Origin: Pontibacter sp. HSC-14F20
GTDB lineage: Bacteria; Bacteroidota; Bacteroidia; Cytophagales; Hymenobacteraceae
NCBI RefSeq assembly: GCF_019599265.1
Contig: NZ_JAHZTC010000005.1
Coordinates: 62,001-126,000, forward strand
Length of the DNA: 64,000 bases
Direction of reading: 5' to 3'
In this document: one piece after another, positions 19,443-29,135 of the stretch
Layout of the letters: each line of letters begins with the position of its first letter
How positions within the stretch are numbered: position 1 is the stretch's first letter
Position numbers and translations under genes: made by a program
Notes under the pieces: generated by a model
Databases searched by the model: none
Seen by the model: only the letters and a program-made list of their open reading frames with translations
What the model was told of the DNA's origin: nothing

Positions 19443-22400
19443 TTATTTGATTCTAACCTCCTTCAGCCCGGTTCGGCCATAAAACACCGGAAAATACATT
19501 AGCTCTACCCTAGCAGGATTAACTGTGTACACGCCGCTGTAGCGTGGCAATAGCTTAATGGTATAGGTATGCCTGCCTTTAGGCAGACGGTCAGCGAAAA
19601 TGGCGACTTTGTGCCGGAAATATTCCCGGTGAACCTCGTAAGATCCCCTGCCCGTTTTTTCATCGTAAGAGCAGCCGGCAGGTATAGGCACTTCAATCAG
19701 TACATAATCGGCATCGGCTTTGGCTTCTACCTCCACTACCAGTTCGATTGGCTTGCCAGCTGTTAAAACGACTTGGTTTACTATACCTTTAAAGGAGGTT
19801 TTTACTACAAAGTCTTTCTGTACCGGCTCCGGGCTGGCGTTCCAGTGGGTCTGGTAGGCAGTCAGGTATAGCGGCAACTTACCGGTTTTGCGGATGACCA
19901 ACGGCTGGCCCGGCAGGAACGTGGTATCTACCGGAAATTTACTTACTTCCAGACGCAAAGGCCCCGTCAGCTGCAGGGTGTTTTGGAGTGGCTGATCGCT
20001 TTCTTTCTTATTGAGCAGGTCAGGCAGCAGCGTTTCCAGTATGCGGGCCGACTCATAAGTATTGCGCCAGTGACCGCTACGGCGCTCGCTCAATAAATAG
20101 GCACGGATGCTGGCCAGTTCCTGCTCATGACCACCGGCTGCTTTCAGAATGTCATAGGCCAAAAGCGTGTTGGAAATGTGGTTGTTGAAGAGGCTATACC
20201 TGTTCTCGCCCCAGTGCAGACCTCCGAGTGTGGTTACTTTCTTATATTTCTGCAACGTATCGAGTGGGGCCTCCAGTTTGAGCAACTGCCGCATGCGCGT
20301 GAGGCGCAGCTGTTCTTCTGAAGATAAGCCCTCCCGCTTCGAAAGCTCTTGCACGTAGCGGGTATAGTCGACCTTGGCTTGCAGCTTGTGCAGCGTTTCG
20401 AGCATCAGCAGTTTGTCCGTGAAGCGGGCCTGTTCCAGCCGGTAGACCATAAAATTGTGCAGTTTCTGCTCGTCATATTTCGGGGCGTAGCCTTCCGCTT
20501 TAGCCAGCGACAGCGCTTCTACCACGTGGCTTGTGATCCAGGTATAGGCCGGACCGGACTGCCACCAGGTCCAGGCACCTTCCGGCAACTGTGTCTTTTC
20601 GAGATGACGTACCAGGCGGCGAACCATACGTTCGTGTGTGAATTTTTCGCCTAGCTGCTCTCGTATGCGTTTCTCCAGCAGTAGCGCCTTGAGTTTGGAG
20701 GCTGCCTGCTCGCTGCACCAGTATTCATATCTATGCAGGTAGTCGATTTCCTCGAGCATCACCTCCAGCAGATTGCCTTTTGCGTGCAGCTTCACAGGGC
20801 CTTTGGCCGGGTCGAAGTCCAGCGTCAAAGTCGTGTCAGCGTGCAAAGCCAGAAAGTGGCCGCTAGTTTCTTCAGTGCCTTTTGGGTATACCCGGATGTG
20901 ACGCCGCTCACCATCGGCCATACCTTCAGCTGACCGCAGGGCAAAGAGCACTTCCACTGAGTCAGGAGCCACAGACGGAGCCGTAAAAGTGAGGGTATCG
21001 GTATAGGCGCGCTTGAGCAAAATCTGGCTTTCACGTTCCTGCTTCCCTGCCACTTCAAAGCGTGTGATGATGTTGGAAGAGTCCGGCAGGTAATTGAGCG
21101 CCTTGCCGATGACCTGCGTTTTGTCGCCCTCCACCAGAAAGCGCGGCATCGCCAGCGTGGCTATCATCGCCTTAAAGGACTTGATGCTGGTGCTGTAGAT
21201 GCCCGTGCGTTTCCTGCCGTCCATACCTAATACATAGGTGTTCCAGCTGGTGATATCGCCCGGGAAAGTGACCGGGAAGGTAGCCTGGCCCTTGCGATCG
21301 GTGAGTAGGCGTGGCTGCCAGAAGGCAAAGTCCGAGAAGTTCTCGCGGATGGCACCCGCCTCATCTACCGGCAGTTCCGCGGTTAGCCCCTCAGGACCAG
21401 TTTTGCCACCGATGATGATCACACCACCCGCTGCTACGGAACCATAAATCGCCATTCCAGCCGCAGCATCCAGCTTCGTCATCGAAGCGATCAGAGCCGG
21501 ATCCAGGTCGGATAGTTTACCGCCGTAAGGCATGCCGTTCACTATAATAAGCGGCGAACTGGCGCTTTGGATGGAGGCATTGCCTCTGATGCGTATCCCC
21601 GTTGCACTTCCCTCCACTACAGTAGCAGCAGCGTATGTCATACTTTTCTTTTCCTGCGCCCCATAGCCTACCACCACTACTTCCTGCAATTCCTGTATAT
21701 TCACCTGCAGGCTGGCATCCAGGATTCGTCGCCCATCAACAGGCAGTTCAGTACCGGCATAGCCGATGTATCTAAACACCAGCACAGCATTAGAAGGCAC
21801 ACCAAGCTGGTAATAGCCGTTCGCATCGGTAGCCGTCCCGATGTGTGTTCCCTTCACCAACACGGCCACACCCGGCAGCGGCTCACCTGACCCTGCATCC
21901 ACGACGATGCCTGATACGGTGGTGCTGTATTCATTCAGACCAGAGGTATAGTTGTCATTGCGCATCTGCCGGATCACCTGCTGCTGCACCTCGATACTCA
22001 CCCCACGCTGAGCTTCTCTGATTCTTCTGTTGATCAACTGCTGCAGCGTCTGGCTAGAGCTGTCGGCCTTTTTCTGAGCGGCTGGTTGCAGGTATAGCTG
22101 CACCTGTCCGTTTGCCTGCACCTGCAGGTCAGTAGTAACGTAGCTGCTGTCCGGGAACAGCAGTGTTAGCTGGTATTTGCCAATCGGTATACCTGACACC
22201 AGCAGTGTGTTGCCGCTGTAGAGTCGGGCAGAATCGGGTTGGCCGGCCTTGTGCAGCACAGCAATGGCGGGCCTTTGTGTGAAGGCGTTGTCGAGTCGCC
22301 AGCCTACGCGGCCTTTGGGGAGGTAGTCGTCGTAGCGCGGATTATTGCCTAAGGCTTTCTGTAACCAGAATTCCCGGTTCAATTCCTCCCACTCCTGCTG

Positions 22401-25253
22401 CAGGTGCTGTTCAGTTGAGGCTTTATCATAAAGTGGCACCGGATTGCGCTCCTGCTTGTTCCAGTTGCCAAGATGAACATGCTCGGGCAGGAGCTGACGC
22501 TCACGCATTCTGAGCAGCTCCCGCTCAAAGGTATAGGTATAGCCCGGCTCCATATCGAAGGTGGTGTTGAAGCGGTTATACCTTGTAAACTGCAGATAGC
22601 CCGGCGAGAACGGCCCCGCCAGCAGAGACTTTGTAGCCGAGTAATAATGGTTGTTCCGGGCAGGGTTGTCCTGAATGCCTAGCACCCGGCGGCCCTGCTT
22701 CAGGTAAGCCAGATCGCTGTCGAAGTTCTGCTCCACCTGCAGCAGGTAGCCGTGCAGGTTGTTGCGCTCCCGGGTTGAGAGCACGTTTTCTTTTTCAGCT
22801 TTTGCCGCATAGGGTACATCAGACTTTGTAATGTCAGCACTCAGCACCAGTTTGTGATAAGGACGCAGGTATACGCTGTCCAGTTTGATCAGCTTGTCAG
22901 TGGTGCGCATCATGATGGTATGATAGCCGCTGTCTGCTGCAAAGGAATAGGCGGGCATCACATCCGTCCCGGAGAAATACACCGGCACCCGATCCAGGTA
23001 TACCACATGCACCGGCACCACCCGGCCGGAGTCCACTACAAAAGGCGAGAATTGCGTGAGGCTGTCGCGGGAGAGGCTGTATTCTGTAAAGATGCCCTGC
23101 TTCGGGTATAGGAAATTGTAGTAAGCCATGCTGTCCAGCCCCATGCGGCGGCTCCATACCTGCCAGTCCATCAGCTGCGAGGAAGCTTTGGTATCGTTGT
23201 TCAGCTTCAGTTTCTGGTACGGCTTGCGGCCTTTATACCTGTCCCAGGAGGGCAGCGTGGGCACGCCTTGTGCCGTGAACTTAGAGGTGATGGCATAGGC
23301 CGTGAGGTCGGCGTTGGGTACCGGCTTGCCTTTGGCGTCAAGCACGGTCACGGTCAGGTTGCTCTGTTGCCCCGGGTAGACCACCTGTGGCGCTTCCACC
23401 TCCAGGTTCAGGGTATACCTGCGGTGCGGAGCCACTTTTTCATCCGACCGGATCTCACCGCCCCACATGTAGCGCATCGTCACAAAATAAGGAGCATCGC
23501 CGCGCAGTGCCCGGGTATAGCGGAAGTCCCGCTCCTGCCCTTTGCCCTGCTCCACCAGCTTATCGCCCCGGTACACAAAGAACCAGTAAGGCAGCTTGCG
23601 CGGGTTGTCGAGCACAAAGTAAAGCGAGTCCTTGCTGCGGTCGGTATAGGCCTGTAGTTGTGCATTTTCGGTATTGAGAGCAAGTGATGCCTCCTGCTCC
23701 GGGGTCTGCAGAATGTAACGTCGCATGTAAGGGTTCACAGGCAAACGGGAAGGCAGTTGCACCTGCTGCTCCAGCACTTTGTTGCCATTTGCGTCTACGG
23801 CAATGAGCTGTGCCTTTTGCGGTACAGGCTTGTCGCCTTCCAGATACTGAGCCAGCAGACTGTCCTGCGAGAGGGAGAGTTTCAGCTGCCCCGGGGTATA
23901 GGTATAGCTGGCCTGGCAGGACTGGAAACTGCGTTCGTTGCTGCTGTTCAGAAAATCAGCCCTCACCTGATAGCGCAGGGAGGCTGTCGGGAAAGAAGTG
24001 GCAGGTATGGAAATGCTTGTTTCACCGGTAGCTTCCAGTGGCTGACTGTGCTTCCAGAGCGTATCCGGCACAAACACCTGCTGCTCCCGTGACCCGAACA
24101 CCTGCCGGGTGAGCACCACAACCTCCACTCGGGCGTCGAGCAGATTGAGTCCGTTGGCGTCGGTGCCGCGCACATGCACCTGGTTCTCCACACCGGCCTG
24201 GTGCTCTTCGTGCGCCAGTCGCAGGGTATACTTATTTTCCTTTAGTTCATAGTCTTCGTAGGTGAACGAGTGGCGTACCAGCACATCTTCCCGCTTATTG
24301 GTTCTTTCCAGTAGCAAGTTATAGCTGGCATCCAGCCGCAGGTTCAGGCTGTCGTGCAACACAAACCAGCCTTCGTATGCACCCTTACGGTAAGGATCGA
24401 GTTCTCCCAGTTTTTTACGCTTGCTATCATAACCATATAGCACCAGCTGCGCCTTGTACGGCACGGGCTTGCCATTCCTGTTCACCACATAGGCTTTATA
24501 CCTGACCGTATCGCCGGGCTGGTATAGCGGTTTATTGGTGACCAGATACCCTTTGTATTTTTCAGGTTTCTCGCGGCGATAGTCTTCGTCAAAAATAGCA
24601 GCCACACTGTGGATCCAGCCTTCCGGTTGCCCCCATTGTATGGTTCTGTACATATCCCGAAAGGGCTGCCAGGTATAGCGCATCGGCCAGGTGTTGATCA
24701 GTCGTTGCCACCACTTCGGTTTGTAAAATTCGTACTGCGAGGCGAGTTCTTCATAAAAGGTATGGCCCTGGTGACTTACGCTGACAATACCCTTCTTGGG
24801 TCCTTTCTTCAGCCGGTAAGTGTTTGTTTTGCTATCGAAGGGCACGCGCTTATCTCCGGCCATTATTGTTGCATCCCTTACCAGTTGTCCCAGACTGTCG
24901 TGCACCAAGAGGGCAAGCTCCGGTTGCAGATGCAGCAGCTTCGCCTGCAGTTGGCTCTTTGTCTCGAGCCAGTAAACCAGGTCAGGACCTTGGGCGTGCA
25001 TGTAGAGGTAGTGGCCATGAGGCAGCGGCTTGGTATAGGACTTGTTGATCGCAAATGAATCGATGACGGTGTGGAAGAAGCTGTTTTTCACCACGTCCGG
25101 CCCCTTTTCATAAATCCTGAGGGCCTGCTCGTCGGTAATTTTGTAGATGTAGGTATAAGGGCTTCGCAGCTGAGAGTTAGCCAAACGCCCCTGCGCGAAG
25201 GCAGGCACGGAATACAAGAAAATAAAGGCAAGCAGCAGTAGTTGTTTCAGCAT
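19443..25253 (-). CDS. Alpha-2-macroglobulin-type protein with embedded CarboxypepD_reg and SusC-type plug modules
   Basis: A 1936-residue secreted/envelope protein with a signal peptide (1-20, ending AFAQG). The N-terminal region is followed by an MG2-like module near 240-270 (NKPLYQPGDTVRYKAYVVN) and further macroglobulin-type beta domains. A CarboxypepD_reg-like domain (about 1110-1195, GIVVDAGSGEPLPGVAVLVKG) leads into a TonB-plug/SusC-like segment (about 1195-1285, with VVVVGYGAQEKKS). The A2M signature region follows (about 1300-1335, ending PGDITSW), then an all-helical thioester-type domain with CSEQ at 1513-1516. In thioester macroglobulins the CxEQ motif cross-links attacking proteases. 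No 22-strand barrel follows the plug, so this is not a transporter. Protease trapping or surface protection is inferred. Confidence 0.85.
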   Translation of the reverse strand: MLKQLLLLAFIFLYSVPAFAQGRLANSQLRSPYTYIYKITDEQALRIYEKGPDVVKNSFFHTVIDSFAINKSYTKPLPHGHYLYMHAQGPDLVYWLETKSQLQAKLLHLQPELALLVHDSLGQLVRDATIMAGDKRVPFDSKTNTYRLKKGPKKGIVSVSHQGHTFYEELASQYEFYKPKWWQRLINTWPMRYTWQPFRDMYRTIQWGQPEGWIHSVAAIFDEDYRREKPEKYKGYLVTNKPLYQPGDTVRYKAYVVNRNGKPVPYKAQLVLYGYDSKRKKLGELDPYRKGAYEGWFVLHDSLNLRLDASYNLLLERTNKREDVLVRHSFTYEDYELKENKYTLRLAHEEHQAGVENQVHVRGTDANGLNLLDARVEVVVLTRQVFGSREQQVFVPDTLWKHSQPLEATGETSISIPATSFPTASLRYQVRADFLNSSNERSFQSCQASYTYTPGQLKLSLSQDSLLAQYLEGDKPVPQKAQLIAVDANGNKVLEQQVQLPSRLPVNPYMRRYILQTPEQEASLALNTENAQLQAYTDRSKDSLYFVLDNPRKLPYWFFVYRGDKLVEQGKGQERDFRYTRALRGDAPYFVTMRYMWGGEIRSDEKVAPHRRYTLNLEVEAPQVVYPGQQSNLTVTVLDAKGKPVPNADLTAYAITSKFTAQGVPTLPSWDRYKGRKPYQKLKLNNDTKASSQLMDWQVWSRRMGLDSMAYYNFLYPKQGIFTEYSLSRDSLTQFSPFVVDSGRVVPVHVVYLDRVPVYFSGTDVMPAYSFAADSGYHTIMMRTTDKLIKLDSVYLRPYHKLVLSADITKSDVPYAAKAEKENVLSTRERNNLHGYLLQVEQNFDSDLAYLKQGRRVLGIQDNPARNNHYYSATKSLLAGPFSPGYLQFTRYNRFNTTFDMEPGYTYTFERELLRMRERQLLPEHVHLGNWNKQERNPVPLYDKASTEQHLQQEWEELNREFWLQKALGNNPRYDDYLPKGRVGWRLDNAFTQRPAIAVLHKAGQPDSARLYSGNTLLVSGIPIGKYQLTLLFPDSSYVTTDLQVQANGQVQLYLQPAAQKKADSSSQTLQQLINRRIREAQRGVSIEVQQQVIRQMRNDNYTSGLNEYSTTVSGIVVDAGSGEPLPGVAVLVKGTHIGTATDANGYYQLGVPSNAVLVFRYIGYAGTELPVDGRRILDASLQVNIQELQEVVVVGYGAQEKKSMTYAAATVVEGSATGIRIRGNASIQSASSPLIIVNGMPYGGKLSDLDPALIASMTKLDAAAGMAIYGSVAAGGVIIIGGKTGPEGLTAELPVDEAGAIRENFSDFAFWQPRLLTDRKGQATFPVTFPGDITSWNTYVLGMDGRKRTGIYSTSIKSFKAMIATLAMPRFLVEGDKTQVIGKALNYLPDSSNIITRFEVAGKQERESQILLKRAYTDTLTFTAPSVAPDSVEVLFALRSAEGMADGERRHIRVYPKGTEETSGHFLALHADTTLTLDFDPAKGPVKLHAKGNLLEVMLEEIDYLHRYEYWCSEQAASKLKALLLEKRIREQLGEKFTHERMVRRLVRHLEKTQLPEGAWTWWQSGPAYTWITSHVVEALSLAKAEGYAPKYDEQKLHNFMVYRLEQARFTDKLLMLETLHKLQAKVDYTRYVQELSKREGLSSEEQLRLTRMRQLLKLEAPLDTLQKYKKVTTLGGLHWGENRYSLFNNHISNTLLAYDILKAAGGHEQELASIRAYLLSERRSGHWRNTYESARILETLLPDLLNKKESDQPLQNTLQLTGPLRLEVSKFPVDTTFLPGQPLVIRKTGKLPLYLTAYQTHWNASPEPVQKDFVVKTSFKGIVNQVVLTAGKPIELVVEVEAKADADYVLIEVPIPAGCSYDEKTGRGSYEVHREYFRHKVAIFADRLPKGRHTYTIKLLPRYSGVYTVNPARVELMYFPVFYGRTGLKEVRIK

Positions 25254-25675
25254 AGGGGTGGGGTCAATTCCCTATCAATATACTAAAAATAGTATGTTCT
25301 TATACCTGATTACCAAACCGCCCCTTCAGAAACAGCTGCGCATGGTCAGGCAACTTTCTTAGCGGTCTGCATCCAAAGACTACACTGTTTTTTCATTTTA
25401 ACAATAATCTGCCAAAACAAAGTCGCACAGGATGAATCCTATTACGGCTGCATTCTTTTATAAGCAACCGTAAGCTTTAGCCCAATAAAAAAGAGCTATT
25501 TGATTGATTAGCTAATTTAATTGAAAACAAAATAACTATATACCAATAACCTCGTACTTTAAAAATACAATAATCACCCAGTAGCTTGTTTTAAATTTTA
25601 TGGAATTTAATAAAGGACTCTCCCGCTATTAAAGCACCCTCCTTTATTTTTTAAATCTTTTTAAGGGACGTCGCC
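25254..25675. other. 422 bp AT-rich region between divergent genes
   Basis: It separates the start of the large alpha-2-macroglobulin gene (minus) from the STAS gene (plus) and must hold both promoters. It is AT-rich with poly-A/T stretches. One TATACCT copy lies near 25301. No exact TAnnTTTG element was confidently placed and no RNA gene was seen. Confidence 0.5.
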
Positions 25676-26035
25676 ATGGAAATAACCAACCACACCTCGC
25701 ACCAGAATCGCCATATCTTTTTTGTAAAGGGCCTTATAAAGCAGCAGGCAATCGATCAGATCCGGCAGGCAATTGCCGGGGCGCCAACTGATAATAAGAA
25801 AGAACTTTGGATTGACTGCTCGCACGTAGACCGGTTGCACCTGACCAACAGCAGCATTTGTTCATTTGTAAGCGAACTGCTCAAGATCCGAAAACAGGAT
25901 GTAAAGGTGGTACTCTGCGATATGAATGCTACCACAGAGCGCATGTTCCGCCTCCTCCGCCTCGACTCGCTTTTTGCCAAGGCTAAGTCTTTTGAGGAAG
26001 CAGAACAAGAGAAAAGCCCGCAAATTGCCGCCTAA
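25676..26035 (+). CDS. STAS-domain protein (anti-sigma-factor antagonist-like)
   Basis: A 119-residue protein that appears to be a single STAS domain: a central strand ELWIDCSHVDRLHLTNSSICSFVSELLKIRK followed by VKVVLCDMNATTERMFRLLRLD. The serines in LTNSS occupy the place of the phosphorylatable Ser in SpoIIAA-type proteins. No anti-sigma kinase gene is adjacent, so a partner must be encoded elsewhere. The Bacteroidota lack classic SigF systems, so the role may be a partner-switch controlling another output (inference). Followed by a terminator shared with the convergent dehydrogenase. Confidence 0.8.
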   Translation: MEITNHTSHQNRHIFFVKGLIKQQAIDQIRQAIAGAPTDNKKELWIDCSHVDRLHLTNSSICSFVSELLKIRKQDVKVVLCDMNATTERMFRLLRLDSLFAKAKSFEEAEQEKSPQIAA

Positions 26036-26061
26036 GCCTGTATGCTTTGCTATAAAACCAT

Positions 26062-26100
26062 AAGAGCGCCTCTGCAAAAACAAAGGCGCTCTTTCTTTTT
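26062..26100. terminator. Terminator after the STAS gene
   Basis: The 10-bp stem AAGAGCGCCT/AGGCGCTCTT (26062-26071 with 26084-26093) is followed by a T-rich tract. It may serve both convergent genes. Confidence 0.8.
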
Positions 26101-26120
26101 AGACTGTATACCTATACCTG

Positions 26121-27278
26121 CTACAGGCTCATGGTGAGGATCTGCTCCACATCCGGCACCTGAATATCGGCTCGCTCTCCCAGATTCTTCACACCACGCT
26201 CCTCAAAACGCTTCACAATTTGCTGGATCGTGCTATTGTCTACCTCGTAGTCCTTGAGTCTGGTTCGGATACCCAGCGATTCAAAGAAATCGACGGTGGC
26301 CTGCACGGTGGCTTCGATGCGCTCATCCTCACTGCCCTGGCAAATGCCCCATACCCGCTCACCATACTGCAGCAGCTTTTCTCTCTTCGTATCGCGCTTG
26401 TAGCGCAACAGCGACGGTAACACAATGGCCAGGGTGCGTGCATGGTCGATACCATGCAGGGCAGTCAGTTCGTGGCCGATCATGTGCGTGGCCCAGTCGG
26501 TCGGGACGCCTACCCGGATTACCCCGTTGAGTGCCATAGTCGCGCACCACATGATGTTGGCAGCCGTGTCATAATCGGTTGGGTTTTGCAGTGCTTTCGG
26601 CCCCTCCTCCTTCAGCGTGATCAGAATGGATTCCGCCAGACGGTCCTGCAGCGGCGCATTGACCGGATAGGTCAGGTACTGCTCCAGCACGTGCGTGAAG
26701 GCGTCTACCACACCATTGCTGAGCTGGCGCAAAGGCAGCGAGAAAGTGGTTTCCGGATCGAGGATGGAAAACTTAGGAAACGTAAGCGGCGAGCCGAATG
26801 AGAGTTTCTGCCTGGTTTCTTCCCGTGTGATCACAGAACCGGAGTTCATCTCAGAACCTGTGGCCGGTAAGGTCAGCACGGCACCAAAAGGGATGGCTTT
26901 GGTCACGGGCGCTTTTTCAGAACATATTTTCCAGGGATCGCCGCCCTCGAAAGGTATAGCCGCTGCGATGAATTTAACCCCGTCGATGACAGAGCCGCCA
27001 CCCACGGCCAATATGTAATCCACTTGCTCGCGTCTTGCCAGATCTACCGCCTGCATCAGGGTTTCGTAGCGTGGGTTGGGCTCGATGCCGCCAAACTCCA
27101 CCACTTTGTGACCCTTCAAGGCCTCCATCACCTGATCGTACACCCCGTTTTTCTTAATACTCCCGCCGCCATAAGCCATCAGCACGCGTGCATTAGCCGG
27201 CACTTCAGTGGCCAGGGCTGCAATCTGCCTCTTTCCGAACAGGATCTTAACGGGATTATAAAAAGTGAAATTGTTCAT
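26121..27278 (-). CDS. Iron-containing alcohol dehydrogenase, YqhD-like aldehyde reductase
   Basis: A 385-residue group III alcohol dehydrogenase. The N-terminal nucleotide-binding half contains GGGS (38-40 region) and GGGSVID (93-99). The C-terminal helical half has metal ligands D192, H196, H265 and H279, equivalent to the YqhD set. YqhD-type enzymes reduce short-chain and lipid-derived aldehydes with NADPH. It lies 17 bp downstream of a CurA-like reductase gene on the same strand, so the two probably form an aldehyde/enone detoxification operon (inference). Confidence 0.92.
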   Translation of the reverse strand: MNNFTFYNPVKILFGKRQIAALATEVPANARVLMAYGGGSIKKNGVYDQVMEALKGHKVVEFGGIEPNPRYETLMQAVDLARREQVDYILAVGGGSVIDGVKFIAAAIPFEGGDPWKICSEKAPVTKAIPFGAVLTLPATGSEMNSGSVITREETRQKLSFGSPLTFPKFSILDPETTFSLPLRQLSNGVVDAFTHVLEQYLTYPVNAPLQDRLAESILITLKEEGPKALQNPTDYDTAANIMWCATMALNGVIRVGVPTDWATHMIGHELTALHGIDHARTLAIVLPSLLRYKRDTKREKLLQYGERVWGICQGSEDERIEATVQATVDFFESLGIRTRLKDYEVDNSTIQQIVKRFEERGVKNLGERADIQVPDVEQILTMSL

Positions 27279-27295
27279 AAATTAAAATCTGCTAA

Positions 27296-28312
27296 TTAAT
27301 TGGTGTTATAATCTGCCACTTTCACAAGCAGCTTGCCCGTGTTCTCACCTCTGAACAAGCCGAAGAAGGCCTGTGGCAGTTGATCGAAGCCCTCCAGAAT
27401 ATGCTCTTCGTACTGCAATTTACCAGCTTTTAGCCAGTTTGCCAGCTCAGTTGCCGCTTCCGGGAAGCGTGCGGCATAGTCACTCACAATAAAGCCCTTC
27501 ATCAAAGCACTCATTTTGAGCAGAATAGGCTCCACACGCGGACCAGTCGGAAGTGAGGTGGCATTGTAAAGCGCGATCTGTCCGCAAACCGCAATGCGGG
27601 CGAATTTGTTTAACAGGCTATACACGGCATCTGAAATCTCCCCACCCACATTATCGAAGTAGATGTCCACGCCACCAGGGCAGGCAGTTGTCAAAGCTTC
27701 GCGCATGTTGGAAGTAGTTTTGTAGTTGATGGCCTCGTCAAAGCCAAGCTCGCTCTTGAGGTAATCTATCTTGTCGTCGGAGCCGGCTATACCTACCACG
27801 CGGCAGCCTTTCAGTTTAGCGATCTGCCCGACTACGGTCCCTACCGCACCCGCCGCGCCAGATACCACCACGGTCTCCCCTTCCTTTGGCTCACCGATAT
27901 ACATCAAACCGCAATAGGCCGTCATGCCCGGCATGCCCAGTATACCTAAGTGGTAGCTCAGCGGCGCCAGATGGGGGTCCAGCGGACTAAGGCCTTTGCC
28001 CTCGGAGATGCTGTAGGTCTGCCAGGGAAGATTTCCCAACACGACATCACCTGCCTTATACCTGCCGTTGCGACTTTCCACAACTTCCGCCACCACGCCT
28101 CCTGCAATGGGCTCGTTCAGCTTGTAGGGCGCCACATAGGATTTGGCATCGCTCATGCGGCCGCGCATGTAGGGGTCAACTGACACATAGAGCGACCTGA
28201 GCAGCAGTTCATCTTGCTGCAAGTCGGGAAGTTCTTCTTCTTTAAACTCAAAGTTATCCTCCGTGGGCATGCCCTGCGGACGGCTTTTCAATAAAATGCT
28301 TCTGGTTTTCAT
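27296..28312 (-). CDS. Zinc-independent MDR oxidoreductase (CurA / leukotriene B4 12-hydroxydehydrogenase-like)
   Basis: A 338-residue NADP-dependent medium-chain reductase. The N-terminal GroES-like domain has VSVDPYMRGRMSD, typical of the CurA/PTGR subfamily. The Rossmann domain has SGAAGAVGTVVGQIAKLKG (about 155-173). No zinc ligands are seen, as expected for this subfamily, which reduces alpha,beta-unsaturated carbonyls. The YqhD-like dehydrogenase follows 17 bp downstream. A TetR-type repressor encoded upstream on the same strand is a plausible regulator (inference). Confidence 0.92.
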   Translation of the reverse strand: MKTRSILLKSRPQGMPTEDNFEFKEEELPDLQQDELLLRSLYVSVDPYMRGRMSDAKSYVAPYKLNEPIAGGVVAEVVESRNGRYKAGDVVLGNLPWQTYSISEGKGLSPLDPHLAPLSYHLGILGMPGMTAYCGLMYIGEPKEGETVVVSGAAGAVGTVVGQIAKLKGCRVVGIAGSDDKIDYLKSELGFDEAINYKTTSNMREALTTACPGGVDIYFDNVGGEISDAVYSLLNKFARIAVCGQIALYNATSLPTGPRVEPILLKMSALMKGFIVSDYAARFPEAATELANWLKAGKLQYEEHILEGFDQLPQAFFGLFRGENTGKLLVKVADYNTN

Positions 28313-28394
28313 AGGCTCTGCTTGTTATACCTATTAGTGTATGCAAAACCGGCTCGGGGGGTTATGTTTTATTTACAACAGGCCGCCTAAACAG

Positions 28395-28434
28395 AAAAGG
28401 ATGATACCGACTCAGTTGCCGGTATCATCCTTTT
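28395..28434 (-). terminator. Terminator after the TetR gene
   Basis: A 15-bp stem (28395-28409 with 28420-28434; arm AAAAGGATGATACCG) has a 10-nt loop. On the minus strand it ends in a T run. Confidence 0.8.
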
Positions 28435-28454
28435 CAGCAGCATAGCGAGGCTGT

Positions 28455-29135
28455 CTACTTTTCGATGGCCTTGAACACCAGGTGCGTCAGGAAATCTTCC
28501 AGTTGCCCGTTGCCATCTTCGTTTATGTTAGTGAGCGAGGGCAGATGAAGCGCAAAAAAATGCTGGTAATGCGCACTTTCGGCTACGGTAGAGACCAAGG
28601 TGGCCGGGTACTTATAATCCGGGTTGATCTCGTGCACGATGTCGGCTATGCGCTTGCAGAGGCGCTTGTAGCTCAAAAAGAAACCCTCCTTGTTATTAGC
28701 GTCCACCGCCTTGGTGAGGTAAGCTTTGGCCGATTCAGCCACCACAATGCGCTGCAGGGTTACCTCGTCCATGTGCTCAAACTCCAGGTCGTTCTCGATC
28801 TGGCCCGCCAAAATGCGAATTGCTATGCGCAGGCGTTCCTCAGGTGAGTCGATGTTGTTAATGGCGAAGACCAACCTGTACTCGAGCCAGTTCCAGTACC
28901 AGGAGATCAGGTATGAGAGCAGCATGTGCTTGCTTTCAAAGTACCTGTATATGGTTGCCTCCGTACTGTTGATGCGCTCAGCCAGTTTCTTAAAGGTGAA
29001 GGCCTCCAGTCCCAGTTCATCGATCAGGAGCGTACCGTTTCTGACGATATCACGCCCTTTCTCAGAACCTTCCGGATCTTTGAGGTATACCTTCTCTTCT
29101 ACTTTGATCTTAATATTTGCCAGCAAGTTCTTCAT
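28455..29135 (-). CDS. TetR/AcrR-family transcriptional regulator
   Basis: A 226-residue regulator. The N-terminal helix-turn-helix (about 25-70) contains GLEAFTFKKLAERINSTEATIYRYFESKHML, the TetR signature. The C-terminal ligand domain is helical and unlike any family I recognise. The start overlaps the end of the carbonic anhydrase gene by 26 bp, so translation may be coupled. Either that anhydrase or the downstream reductase pair could be its target; nothing here decides which. Confidence 0.88.
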   Translation of the reverse strand: MKNLLANIKIKVEEKVYLKDPEGSEKGRDIVRNGTLLIDELGLEAFTFKKLAERINSTEATIYRYFESKHMLLSYLISWYWNWLEYRLVFAINNIDSPEERLRIAIRILAGQIENDLEFEHMDEVTLQRIVVAESAKAYLTKAVDANNKEGFFLSYKRLCKRIADIVHEINPDYKYPATLVSTVAESAHYQHFFALHLPSLTNINEDGNGQLEDFLTHLVFKAIEK

